Positions 1-9,933 of a stretch of 64,000 bases of DNA are shown here, in pieces. Positions within the stretch are counted from its first letter, which is position 1. The number at the start of each line of letters is the position of its first letter. Under the pieces are notes generated by a model. It was not told the origin of the DNA, ran no database searches, and saw only the letters and a list, made by a program, of their open reading frames with translations. The stretch is taken from the NCBI GenBank assembly GCA_027257055.1, contig JAPVLO010000133.1:4774001-4838000 (forward strand). Reading direction: 5' to 3'. This stretch comes from Cephalopachus bancanus (Eukaryota > Chordata > Mammalia > Primates > Tarsiidae). Position numbers and translations under genes: made by a program.

Positions 1-564
1 TCAGTTGCACTTTCTGCCTCTGTGAGATCAGGGCCTTATCACAGGGTCTTTATGGATGTTATAACTCCAACCTCTTTTAGGGATTTCTGGCTTATACAAT
101 TTCCCAGTTTGTGCTGTCCTGATGGGAACTTTGCTTACTTTCTTGCAAACTTAACTATGCAAGAGGTGTTCTACAGAGGGAAAGTTCTCAAGTTATATAC
201 TCAATCTTGCTGGAGAAAATGAAAATCTTTCACTTATCTGATATTAGGTCCAACCACATAACTTGCTGATATTTGAATACTTTTAACCTATAAATTTTCA
301 TGTTTTACAATGTTATATGGTTCTTTAGTTTATGTTTTTTAAATATTTATTTTAACTTAAATATTTTGTAACCCTGAAAGTTGAGATGAGAATTAAGTGA
401 GATAATGTATGTAATATTCTTAGCATTTTGGACATAAACAATAAATGGTAGCTTAGTATTATAAACACATATATGTCGATGCCTGCATGGAATATAATGG
501 GAAGAATAAATAACACTGATAGACAAGCTGACGATAAGATGTGCTGACACATGATGCCAAACTC
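1..564. other. Unassigned flank, no gene
   Basis: This is AT-rich sequence with only short, overlapping open frames on both strands (about 66 codons). None shows a recognisable domain. I see no repeat family I can name. The block ends at the target duplication of the Alu that follows. Confidence 0.5.
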
Positions 565-579
565 TGTATAATATTTTTA

Positions 580-872
580 TTTTATTTTATTTTTTTTTGA
601 GTTGGAGTCTCACTCTGTCGCCCAGACTGGAGTGCAGTGGCCGCTCCCGGCCACCGCAGCCTCGACCTGCTGGGCTCCGGCGATCCTTCCGCCTCAGCCT
701 TCCGAGTAGCCGGAATTACAGGCATGCGCTACCACGCCCAGCTGATTTTTTGATTTATTGTAGAGATGAAGTCTCGCTGCCCAGGCGGGTCTCGAACCTG
801 CGGGCTCAGACAATTCACTCATCTCAGCCTCCCAAAGGCGCGGGATTACAGGCTGAGCCACCGAGCCCGGCT
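580..872 (-). mobile_element. Alu, divergent lineage-specific subfamily, full-length
   Basis: A dimeric Alu in minus orientation: the T-rich tail is at the low-coordinate end and the element head (GAGCCCGGC reversed) at 872. A 15-bp target-site duplication TGTATAATATTTTTA is seen at 565-579 and 873-887. The right arm carries the subfamily signature GTGGCCGGGAGCGGCCAC (seen here as its complement), in place of the human-type GTGAGCTATGATCGCGCCAC. It keeps many CpGs, so it is a relatively young copy. The target site is the terminal segment of the LTR that follows. Confidence 0.93.
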
Positions 873-1452
873 TGTATAATATTTTTAAAGGTTTATTCTG
901 AGACAAAGGTGAGTGACCTGGGCTCCAAGAAATCTTGAGGACATGTGCCCCAAATGGTTGAATTACAACTTGACTTTATAAATTTTTAGGAAGACAGAAA
1001 TTACAAGCAAAACATAAATCAATACATGTGAGGTTCATATAAGTTCAGCCCAGGAAGGAGGGACATCTCCAAGTGGAGGCTTGCAGGTCATATATGGATT
1101 CAATGATTTTCTGATTGGCAATTGGTGGAAAGAGTTAAGCTGGGTCTAAAGAATGTTGAGGCCAGGAAAGGAAATACAGAGTTGAGGTAAGGGAGGGTTA
1201 GGGAAGCCAAGGTTCTTGACATATAGATGAAGCCCCACTGGTTGCAGTCCTTAGAGGGAACAGACACCACGCGTTCTGGCTCCTCTGGAATTCCCAGGGA
1301 AGCGGGTTCTACCCAGATGCATGTTTCCCCAAGAGATGGTTTTTCAGGGTCATAGCATATTTTTTATTTCCCCCCTTATCTGTTCTGTGATGTTATTATG
1401 CCAGAGTAAGATTAAGAAGTGAGTCACATTATACAGGGTTAATAAAAACCCA
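873..1452 (-). mobile_element. LTR, family shared with 54177-54756
   Basis: About 580 bp. Its reverse complement starts TGGGTTTTTATTAACCCT and ends in an AATAAA-containing segment. It matches, segment by segment, a plus-strand copy at 54177-54756. Shared blocks include the TATAATGTGACT block near the start, the CATGTGCCC region and the terminal AGAATAAA stretch. I recognise the sequence as a primate or mammalian LTR but cannot name the family with confidence. No target duplication is visible. The terminal 15 bases were used as the integration site of the adjacent Alu. Confidence 0.7.
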
Positions 1453-2579
1453 CTGGAGAAGACTTTGTAGGGCCTGACTCCCCAGAACCTTAGTGAGGAA
1501 TCTGGCAAGAAAGAAAAAAAACGTCAAAAGTTAGCACTCAGATTTTTCTCCAGGAGGGGAACTGAATTTCTGGAAGCAGGGAAGGAAGGAAACTGAATTT
1601 GTTCTGTAAGCCCTTTGATAATATTTGAATTTTGAACTATATACACATACTTTGCTTTCTAAAATTATTTTAACAATTAAAATCCATCAAACTACTAATT
1701 TAGCTGTGTATGAGGCAGAGCATGAGCTTGGGGACAAGTTTCTAATTTTTATATTATATTTCTGTGTTGTTTGAATGGCTTATAGTAAATGTGTTTGCAT
1801 GTTTACTATGTTTACCATTTAGAAAGTAAAGTTCAAAAAAATCACTTGGGCATATAACCATATGGGTCTAAAAGTAATTAATGCTTTGTTTTTACCTATG
1901 ATGAAGCCATAGTGCATTAGCTTAAAGACAGTCTGTGGGCAACTCAAGTTTAATTACTTGTAAAAGCAAAAATAAAACATTTAAAATGAGGCAACTTGAA
2001 AAGCTGAACTTTAAAGATAGCAGAAAGATTTTAGTTATACATTACTCTCTGTGCTTTCGATTTTTCAGTGCAGATATTCAGCCTCAGAGTAGAGGAACAT
2101 TACTGTCAAGATGTGGTAGAAAAATGAGACATTGTTTTGTTGTGGTGATTTCTCATAAAACAAAGCAACAACTGTTTTTCAAAGCAGGCTCACACCATGA
2201 TTCCTCTGTGTGGTGTGATACTGAAGACATTTGCAGTGAAGACACTAATGGGTTTTTCAAATTGCACCCTAGTTGGGACATTTCCCTAAGAAATATGAAG
2301 TCATTAAAAGGAGTTATCAGAGCAGATGAAGTCCTCAACAGTCTTCCAAGGGGTGTCCCTCGAAATGCCTGGGAATAGCTGACTATTTCTCTCTGTCCTA
2401 TTGGAATCCAACTTAAATTATGGTCCCAGAGATATTTGAAGCAAAGTGACCTTCTGTTGTCTTTTTGTTTTTTCCCTCCTCTTGGTATACATCAAAGTTT
2501 CTCATCCTCCACATTACTGATGTTTTGAGCCTAGTAATTCTGTCATGGGGGCAGCATACCGTCTCTATGAAATCAATGC
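1453..2579. other. Unassigned; 147-codon open frame judged to be chance
   Basis: No repeat family was recognised. An open frame at 1935-2378 (plus, 147 codons) has no familiar domain, signal peptide or membrane segment. Its composition is unbiased apart from Ser, Lys and Arg. It could be an old decayed element or random sequence, and I do not call a gene. Confidence 0.5.
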
Positions 2580-2712
2580 CAGTAACACCCCTCCTCAGTT
2601 GTGTCAATTCAGTCTCCAGTAACACACCTCCTCAGCAGTGACAACTCAGTCTCCAGACATTGCCACGTGCCCCTTGGGAGACAAAGTTGATCATTATTGA
2701 GAACCACTGTTT
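2580..2712 (-). mobile_element. MER5A-like hAT relic with internal 37-bp duplication
   Basis: The segment CTCCAGACATTGCCACGTGCC followed by TTGAGAACCACTG is characteristic of MER5A, a non-autonomous hAT (Charlie) element, read here in reverse orientation. The block CAGTAACACCCCTCCTCAG...CAATTCAGTCTC occurs twice in tandem with a period of 37 bp (starts at 2580 and 2617), whereas the element normally has one copy. Confidence 0.7.
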
Positions 2713-3055
2713 TACATCTTGCTAAATTCTTCGGTCCGATTTATGAGGAAATTGTCAAGATTGAGAAGAGATATATTTGGGGACTTCCATGGCTTGCTGA
2801 AGAACCCTTCTTTTGGAATAAACTCCACACTCAACCTGCTTCTCTAACTAGAGACTGAAAGGAACCAGCGCTTTTATCTCAATGGCACTCCAAGGAAACG
2901 CCACTTTTCTCCCAGTGAGGCACATGAAATGTCACCTTGGCAGGTGTTCCTTCTGCTGTTCAGATAAAGTCCACTTGCAGGTAAGACCTGGCCATTCTTT
3001 GGGGTACAAGCTTAAAATATACTGGGGAGCACAGAAAAGGACTACAGGAAGTTCT
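2713..3055. other. Unassigned spacer
   Basis: No recognisable repeat or gene is visible. A 114-codon frame that begins at 2882 runs on into the 3' LTR of the provirus and is therefore a shadow. Confidence 0.5.
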
Positions 3056-3545
3056 TGTTGTGTCCAGAGTGCAAGGAAGAAGTTGTCAGCATGCAGAGGG
3101 TCAAATTATGAATCCTTTATTAAAAGCCAGCAAATGAGAGGGGGCTCATGCCTCCAAAAACTCTCAGCCCTGAATGAAGCAGGGAGAGGGTTTATAAAGG
3201 CAAAAACTGCTGAATGGGCTACATAGATGGGGTCCAAACATAAGGTACATCAAGTTACATGGTATAAAGCACAAACATAAAAACCATAAAAATTAAAAAG
3301 CAAAATGAGCAAACATATACAAATGAGGAACTTGTGGTTGGGGAGTTTTCAATATTTGGGGAAACCCAAGGATGTACACTCTTAGTTAGGGAAGGGTTAC
3401 AACCTTTGATTATGGGAAAGCTATGTAGGGGTTAAAACATTTGGGGATTAAAACAGTTAGAATGGAGAATTTGTTACAAAATGGCATTACTTATATTAAA
3501 CAAGCTGTTTTAAGTTAGTATAGGTTTTACATATACTTCATTACT
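3056..3545 (-). mobile_element. 3' LTR of minus-strand provirus
   Basis: 490 bp, ending in CACAACA on the minus strand at 3056. It contains a TTTATT (AATAAA on minus) near 3117 and TTTATAAAG (TATA box on minus) near 3190. It aligns along its whole length with 7806-8292, with scattered substitutions and small indels (roughly 85-90% identity by eye). On the minus strand it is preceded by the purine run AAAAGGG, a plausible polypurine tract. Confidence 0.9.
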
Positions 3546-3556
3546 CCCTTTTACTT
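3546..3556 (-). promoter_or_regulatory. Candidate polypurine tract of provirus
   Basis: On the minus strand the bases just upstream of the 3' LTR read GTAAAAGGG, a purine run in the position used to prime plus-strand DNA synthesis in retroviruses. It is short, so the call is moderate. Confidence 0.5.
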
Positions 3557-4167
3557 GTTCATGAGTCAAACTATTGACTTGTGGATTATGGGCAAAAGGT
3601 CATAGGTTCTAACATAGGTTGTACAAAATTAACTCATTGCTTGATAAATTGAAGAAACCAATTGATTTGCAAGGTTTAATAAGCAAACCTAAAAAAGAAT
3701 AAAATTGCAGGGCCAGCTAAACGAGTTGCTGGTAAACCAAAAAGATTATATCTGGGGTAATGGATAGACAGTAATACATAATACAACTGTATTGTTTAAC
3801 ATTTCAGTAATAACACATTGTAAAACTGGTAAAACAAGCAAACTAAATATTGGCAAGGGCTGCATAAACCAAGGATTTATAAACTGTTAAGGAGTAATTT
3901 AAAATTTTTAAACAAAAAGCAGTTTTAATTACCAAGCAAACTAAAAAAATATAAGAAGCTTAACCATACCAGTAATCATGGGTTTTGATGATTAATGTTG
4001 ATGTTTGGTACAAGGTTGGACAGTCTTAGTTTTTGTCGGACCAACACAGTGACAATTCTTCTTCCATGTTGAAGGTACTGTGGCAGCTACTGGCATTGGA
4101 GCCAGTAGGGGATGTGGAAGAGACCACAGTGTCGGAGGTAGCCTGCAATGGGGATAGGGCAACCTCC
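3557..4167 (-). other. AT-rich 3' internal region of provirus
   Basis: Between the unassigned reading frames and the 3' LTR. It is AT-rich with many stops on the minus strand, and no envelope transmembrane domain is recognisable. Confidence 0.5.
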
Positions 4168-4545
4168 CTAAACAGTCCTAATTGAGTCTTCCAGTTCCAG
4201 GTGGAGGAGGTTTTCTGGATTAGCCAAATAATTGCTAGGAGAGTGCACGCTTAGTGGGGTGTCAGAGAACAGTGCTAAAAATTGTGAATGAGGAGTGTCT
4301 TGGGTGGGTTCCTGCATTTCAGGAAATGCTATATTTAGCCTGCCTTCTTTTGCATTGTTAGGTTGCCCTGGCTTGAGGTTATCAGAAGCTGAAGTTGTGG
4401 GCAGGGAGTGCAGCCCTGGGGTTGAAGTAACCGGTAGACCATGGTTCCGGGCCTGCAGTTCTAGCGCCTGCATGTGGAGCTGTAGGCCATGGTTGACCAT
4501 TTTTAGGGAATGTTGTTGACGTTTCAGGTTTTTTATGTAATTCAT
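4168..4545 (-). pseudogene. Unassigned proviral reading frame, Gln/Pro/Ser-rich
   Basis: A 125-codon frame on the proviral strand, between the integrase remnant and the 3' LTR. The product begins with a basic, Gln-rich stretch of about 45 residues (heptad-like spacing of Leu, Met and His, possibly a short coiled coil). It continues as a Pro/Ser/Asn-rich segment with no membrane span or cysteine cluster. The position would normally hold env, but it does not look like a gammaretroviral surface or transmembrane protein. A frame at 4614-5072 lies upstream in a different phase and may be the same ancestral gene broken by a frameshift. It could also be non-coding viral sequence. Confidence 0.35.
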
Positions 4546-4613
4546 AGAAGTTTGTAGGATAGCGTTTTTGTCCTAACATATTCCTGGGTTATAGAAATCA
4601 GAAACAAGGGTAT

Positions 4614-5072
4614 CTAGTTCCTGGATTTTATTATTAATGTTAAATCACCTGTGACGTTCAAGTTCATTATGAACAGTTCTTTCTTTAGCTGTCCATGTAA
4701 CTTTAGGCAACTTAGTTGGGCAAGAGTTGCCAACAGTGGTGTGGCTGTTGTAGTCATGGTTTGACTTTTGCATGCATTAAGTGGAATAGTGCTGGTAGGA
4801 CCTATAGCATGGGCAATTTGCTGAGGTCCTGGAGGTAAAGTGGGGTCCTGGGAAGCTGGCTTGGGATAATGTGTGGGATTTTTCTGATGGGTTTTTCTTC
4901 TGAGTATTTCTTTGGGTATTTGAACAGGGGGTGTATGGTGTAGAATTGTAGATATGGTAGGAGAAACAGTTACAGGACTGGGGAAAGGAATCACTGAGGC
5001 CTGTTTCTGATGTTTATGTCCTACCTGCTCTGGTGCCTGGGCCCACATTTGCAGTTGCTGCATGTTGACCAT
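4614..5072 (-). pseudogene. Unassigned proviral reading frame, Pro/Thr/Gln-rich
   Basis: 152 codons on the proviral strand, immediately downstream of the integrase C-terminal remnant. The predicted product is rich in Pro, Thr, Gln and Ala, lacks an obvious signal peptide or membrane helix, and has few cysteines. In simple gammaretroviruses env begins near the end of the integrase frame, so this may be an eroded env start or an accessory region peculiar to this family. I recognise no homologue. Confidence 0.35.
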
Positions 5073-5092
5073 TTTTGCTGTGTGTTAGTTGG

Positions 5093-5372
5093 CTAGCCTG
5101 TGGTGTAGTCAAAGCAGATTTTCAGGGTTATTTTCCACAGTTTAGATGCCTGAGTAGGGTGGAACTTGAGTGCTGTTGGAGTGGTAAGGATGATGACGTG
5201 GGGTCCCTTCCAGCCAGAGTTTAGTTCTTTTCTTCTGGAACTCTTTGATGTAGACCAGATTTCTGGGCTGGAATGGATGACAAGGTGCAAAGGACAAAAT
5301 GAGCAAGACAGCGTGGGCACCGGAGTGGACAGCAACCTGGACTTGTCGGAGGAACTGGAAATACTTTAACAA
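5093..5372 (-). pseudogene. pol remnant: integrase C-terminal domain
   Basis: Two overlapping minus-strand frames (5372-5142 and 5335-5093) each hold part of the gammaretroviral integrase C-terminal SH3-like domain. One has the PRNLVYIKEF segment followed by basic residues. The other has the diagnostic WKGPHVIILTTPTALK segment, matching the W-(K/E)-GP-x2-(V/I)-(L/I)LTTPTA-(L/V)-K signature of MLV-like integrases. The match switches frame near 5225, showing a frameshift. In an intact virus this domain helps bind DNA during provirus insertion. Here it is a broken relic with no catalytic core visible upstream. Confidence 0.85.
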
Positions 5373-6147
5373 AAATTGATTAGTACTTATTTTTAAGAAG
5401 TCAAAGGAATGTATTTTGCTTGAAAAACAAAGGGAACAAAATTAATTTTTACTTAAAACATGTATGTTTCCAGGACACAACCTTTATTTGTAGTAAAAAA
5501 CAAAAAATGACTTCTCACTTTTGGTTTGTTTTTTATTTTCCTATTCCTGCCCCTGGAAATATTTTATAATTTTAGGAACTGGGGTGAAGGTCAATCTTCC
5601 ATAACTACTTACTGCTGCGGTGGACCATAGAGATGTCTTGTTTTTATTTATTTTCAAGGGCGTAAACAGGAAACAGTGGAACTGTAACTGAATACCAAGC
5701 GAGAACACAGAATTATTAAGCAAACAATGATGGAAAAGGCTATTGCTCAAAAACAATGCTGGAAAAATGAAAGTAATTTTTAAAGAAAGTAAAGTAATTT
5801 TTAAAGAAAGACTGAATTTATAACAAATAACTTTTACTATAGTTATTCATGTAGCCAGATTGGCATTTTTAAGATTTAATCTGGCTACCTAAATGTCAGC
5901 ATGGATGACCAGAACCAAAAGGCTGGCACCTGTGTTAACTTGAACTTAATTTGGGTTCTAGTGCCCTGGTATTTATCTGGGGGGTTTGTTGGGGTGATGG
6001 TGAGCCAGTACCAGGCAGTTTAGCAGGTTTTCAGGCTTCCCTATGTAGCCAACATTTGTGAACCAAGTGTTCTCCCTTCTCTTCAGAGGAGAGGGCCCCT
6101 GCCTCCAATAGCTATTTGGCCTGCATGGTGGACAAAGAGTTGCCTTT
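5373..6147 (-). other. Eroded pol region of provirus
   Basis: I see no protease, RT or RNase H motif in this 0.8-kb stretch. The space between the zinc knuckle and the integrase C-terminus is far too short for a full pol gene (normally about 3 kb), so most of pol has been deleted. It contains a 22-bp tandem repeat around 5767-5811 and an 11-bp-stem hairpin at 5851-5888. Confidence 0.6.
5851..5888. repeat. 11-bp inverted repeat (hairpin)
   Basis: GTAGCCAGATT at 5851 and its exact complement AATCTGGCTAC ending at 5888 surround a 16-base loop. It is inside the eroded pol region. Confidence 0.7.
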
Positions 6148-6193
6148 TAGGGCAACTATGCTTCCAGTGCCCTTATAGACTGTACCCATAAGC
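6148..6193 (-). pseudogene. gag remnant: nucleocapsid zinc knuckle
   Basis: The minus strand preserves the spacing of a retroviral CX2CX4HX4C knuckle, including GHW and the final Cys-Pro. The first two cysteine positions no longer encode Cys and a stop codon lies in the loop. It is located between the candidate gag start and the integrase remnant, as expected for the end of gag. The knuckle would bind RNA in a functional virus. Confidence 0.6.
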
Positions 6194-7275
6194 AATAGAC
6201 ACCATTCCCTTAGCAGTTTTGTTGTTACCAGGTGTTTTATGGGCGTTTGGAGTTTTGGTCACCAATTGCGACTGCCAATTAGGATGTTTTCTTGGCCCTC
6301 CGGTTCTGCTGCCCTCCAGGCTGGCACTGATTTAGTTTGGTTAACAAAACCTTAAAACTTTTACTGTCTCTGATGTAAAATTTTTGTAACGTGAACAGAC
6401 CACGTGGATGTGCAATGATCCGCTCTCACAGTAAATGAATAAAAACAGATTATTACTCATGCAGTCCACTCAAAGTTATAAAACCTTTACAAATTATTTC
6501 AGTTGCAAGGTGTGGATAATCTGTGTAAGTATACTCATATGGAATTTATTTTCCAGAGGAATAACCCACAATACCAACCCAAGGGTTAATCAGTTATAAT
6601 AGATGACTTAACCTTAAAGTAAATACACAAACACTCCACTAAACTTTTTAAATTATCAGTAAAGTGTTCATGTACTTGAACCCAAGGTCAGCTGCTGGAG
6701 CTAACAATTTTTAAATTAATTATTTCTGTAACAAAGCAGTTATATAAATAATTATTACATTGTTCTTGACTAGGCTTATAGTTCTACAACATCTACATCA
6801 AACCCTGATATTTTTAAATTTAGGATTTAACATAAACGTCACAAAACCATCAGCAGAATTAGATGACCATGCATGCTGACAATTTTATAGATATTTTTAT
6901 GTTTCTACCAATTTTAAAGTTATTGTTATTTATCAAAAATTATTAAAACCAAGTGAGCACTTATTTATTTACAAACCAATTTGGTAGCATGCTGGTCAAA
7001 ATATATAACATGCACCTATATATAAACTTATACAAATTTAAATTTAATAACCTTTGTTTGTAAATTTTAGTCATGGAACAGCAATAGATTTAGTATTATT
7101 TTTAAGACATTTAAATTTAAAGTATATTTTTAACAAAATTGGAACCAGCTTACATGGCTAAACCTGTCTTAATAGGTAGTTTAAATTAATTACTAACTGA
7201 GTTATTTTCAGGTTTAGTGGTAGAAGGCAGGACCAGAACTTAAGGATTTGGATGGCTTTGAAGCCCCTGTCCCAT
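6194..7275 (-). pseudogene. gag region with candidate Met-Gly-Gln start
   Basis: At 7275 on the minus strand ATG-GGA-CAG encodes Met-Gly-Gln, the usual N-myristoylation start of gammaretroviral Gag. It lies about 530 bp from the 5' LTR, a reasonable leader length. The frame closes after 11 codons, and further downstream the region is AT-rich with many stops. Apart from the knuckle near 6170, no matrix or capsid motif could be recognised. Confidence 0.45.
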
Positions 7276-7785
7276 GTTGTTAAATTCACAGGAGGAAAAA
7301 GAAGTTTCTGACCTGATGACCAAGTAAAAAATGCAGCAAAAGCAAGCCCTATAGCAAAGAGCACAGCAAAAATGCAAAGGAAAGGAGAGGGCTAAGGATA
7401 ACAAGAATTTTAAAACTGTCATAAGCAGTCAGAAATTAAAGAAGGTACCCAAACAGATTAAAGAGAATCCAGATACTCAACAGAGACTCTGGTCTACCTA
7501 ACATCTTGAGGTCAACCAGCAAAGCCTAAGGATTGGCCTCATCAGGCTCCATCCTTCTCAATAGAGTAATACTTAAACCAGATGCAAAGCAGACACTTAT
7601 CTCCCGGGAGATTGCAAATGGATTCAGGTTGTTTTGAGGTGGGAGGAAAACAGCCGTCGCTCCTTCTCCCTCCGAGCCAGTTGAGAGGTTATGGGGCCCT
7701 GGAATGACCCAGGGGGTGCCTCCCCTACAGCATCTTCCTGAGCTTGGGAGAGTTGGAGTGAGGACTCCTCCCGATGTTGATGATT
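7276..7785 (-). other. 5' leader of provirus
   Basis: The region between the primer binding site and the candidate gag start, where the packaging signal and splice donor would be. An 88-codon frame (7792-7526) crosses it without recognisable similarity. Confidence 0.5.
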
Positions 7786-7803
7786 TTCTCACTGGGGCCT
7801 CTA
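7786..7803 (-). promoter_or_regulatory. Primer binding site, tRNA-Thr-like
   Basis: Two bases after the 5' LTR, the minus strand reads TAGAGGCCCCAGTGAGAA. From memory, a perfect site for a tRNA-Thr 3' end (…GGGGCCTCCA) would begin TGGAGGCCCCAG, so this differs at few positions. It fits a gammaretrovirus-like element primed by tRNA-Thr. Confidence 0.65.
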
Positions 7804-7805
7804 AA

Positions 7806-8292
7806 TGTTGTGTCCAGAGTGTGAGTAAGAAGTCGTCAGCATGCAGAGGGTCAAATTATGAGTCCTTTATTTAAAGCCAGCGACCGAGAGGGGCTCATGC
7901 CTTCAAAAACTCTCAGCCCCGAATGAAGCAGGGAGAGGCTTTATAAAGGCAAAAACTGCTGAATGAACTACACAGATGGGGTCCAAACATAAGGTACATT
8001 AAGTTACATGGTATAAAGCACAAACATAAAAACCATTAAAATTAAAAAGCAAAATGTGCAAACGTATACAAATAAAAGAGGAACCTGTGGTTAGGGAATG
8101 CCAATATTTGGGGAAATCAAGGGTGTATGCTGTTAGTTACGGAAAGGTTACAACCTTTGATTACGGGAAAGGTATATAGGGGGTCATTTGGGGGTTAAAA
8201 CAGTTAGAGTGGAAAATTTGTTACAAAATGGAGTTACTTATATTAAACAAGCTACTCCAAATTATTATAGGTTTTACGGGTACTTTATTCCA
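7806..8292 (-). mobile_element. 5' LTR of minus-strand provirus
   Basis: 487 bp. On the minus strand it begins TGGAATAAAGTA and ends CACAACA. It is homologous throughout to 3056-3545. The AATAAA (plus TTTATT near 7866) and TATA box (plus TTTATAAAG near 7940) are in minus orientation. Confidence 0.9.
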
Positions 8293-9933
8293 ATGCTATG
8301 TTCCACCTCTGGCTAAGAAGAGTCGTACTATTGATACTTCCTCAGGTAAACCCATGCTCTGTGCATAACACTGCTGAAAAAGGTTTGCTTGCTTTCAATT
8401 CTGCCGGCATATGCTGGACAACTTAAAATTTCCTCAAAGCATTGTCATTGACTCATACCATGCTCATTTCCAAGTTACTTAAAACTTTGCACTTAAGAAT
8501 ATTAACTATGTAAAAGTCTGACTTGACTTGGAAAGATAGGGCAAATTTAGGAAAATTTCTCTTTTCACAAAACATATGTCATTAATTTGTTGCTTTTTCT
8601 CCCTTTCCCTTGCTTTTTAAAAGAATGATAAATGCTTTTTGTAAAATTGAGTTCCTTTTATAGTTTCTTTTTCTTGGCAAAGGAATAAAGTATATTTTAC
8701 AAAGTTGATTGTCAAAAATCAACATTAAAATGTGAGTAATCTTAGACAACTGGATGAAAGTTTTTTCTATTTAAATTCCACTGAGTATGCTTGAATAAGC
8801 ATACACTTATTCAATTAAAATACTTTGAAATTATTGAGGGTTATTTTGAAAGCTCATATAACTTCAGGTGAAAATAAATAGTTTTAAGATTATTTACATT
8901 AAGATTTATTTGTATTACAGCACTTTATTTAAAAATCTTTATAACATCTTACAGTTTAACATTTTAAAATCCATCACTTAATGAATATGCAAAATAACAA
9001 GAGTGATTTGAGGATAAGACAGTTTATTTTTCCTGCTAAACTCAAATTATTTTTTTACCCCTTTTCATTAGTAAATACATCTATCAGTTTACTTCTGCCT
9101 CCTATGTCCAATACAATTCTACAGTTCAGTCTTGAAATACCATGTGATTTTTAGCTTGTGGAATAAAATCGTTTGCCTTCTGTTTATAAAATATTAGCCT
9201 CAGCATATTTTTCAGGGTCAGTGACGGTGATATCAAACTGAATACACATGAGCTGAAGACATCTGTAAGTTGGAAGGATCTGGGTTTCAGAAGAGAATAC
9301 ATGTTTGTCTTTGTTTCTTTCCTGGGTATTTTGCCTGCTCCCTTCTCTCCAGCAATGAAAAAGCTGCTCACTTCTCTCTCCTCATTACACTCTGCAGCCA
9401 AGAGGCAACAGGAAAAGGGTATGTTCTGAGGATCACACACTTATTCTAAGAGTGAAATACCCTTTGCTTTAGCTCCTGAGAGGAAAAAAAAAAAGAGAGA
9501 ACGCACATACACTGTTTTACAGGAAACTATGCATAACAGCATAAAATGACTTTAAATACTCTCCTTGTGTCTTTTTCGTCACTACAAAGAGTAGGCACTG
9601 TGATTAGATGACATTTTCTAGGATGTGAGGTGATAGCAAAGCAGGAGATAGCCCCACGTACCTTCTGGTCTTAAAAAAGCCTGGTAAGATTGTCTGTCCC
9701 CGACAAAGGCAAGCTACATGTGAGAGTGACTTACACACATCCAGAATGACCACTGCCTTTGTCCCAGCTGAGATGCCAAGAACCTCTGCCATCATCTTTC
9801 TGGACAAGAGACTTCGGGAACGTTGGTGTTTCTCCTATTCAAATTCCCTAAGTGCTCCATGATTAATCAGTGATGTGACCCTGAGCAAGGTCCTTGAGCT
9901 CTCTGAGTTCTGGGTTTACATCCTAGGATGTTG
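8293..9933. other. AT-rich unassigned stretch
   Basis: No transposon, gene or RNA could be recognised. The longest frame, 9126-9440 minus (104 codons), has no known domain. Confidence 0.5.

Larger units (their letters stand above)
3056..8292 (-). mobile_element. Defective gammaretrovirus-like endogenous provirus
   Basis: Two similar LTRs (3056-3545 and 7806-8292) flank about 4.3 kb. The LTR AATAAA and TATA boxes, the primer binding site and the integrase remnant all read on the minus strand, so the 5' LTR is at the high-coordinate end. A primer binding site resembling tRNA-Thr lies two bases inside the 5' LTR. Recognisable coding remnants are a candidate gag start, a decayed nucleocapsid zinc knuckle and the integrase C-terminal domain. 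Most of protease, RT and RNase H, and any classical env, cannot be recognised. All frames are interrupted, so the element is a relic. No matching 4- or 5-bp target duplication is evident at the outer LTR ends. Confidence 0.88.

Noticed and set aside
597..938. 113-codon frame, and similar ones at 10512-10805 and 17591-17962
   Set aside because: These are translations of Alu sequence in the antisense or sense direction, not genes.
1935..2378. 147-codon plus-strand open frame
   Set aside because: No domain, no promoter or splice context, and neighbouring DNA is repeat relics. The length is within chance for AT-moderate sequence.
3050..8300. Target-site duplication of the minus-strand provirus
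   Set aside because: The bases outside the two LTRs (TTCT before 3056, ATGC after 8292) do not match. I therefore do not claim a duplication; past recombination or decay could explain this.
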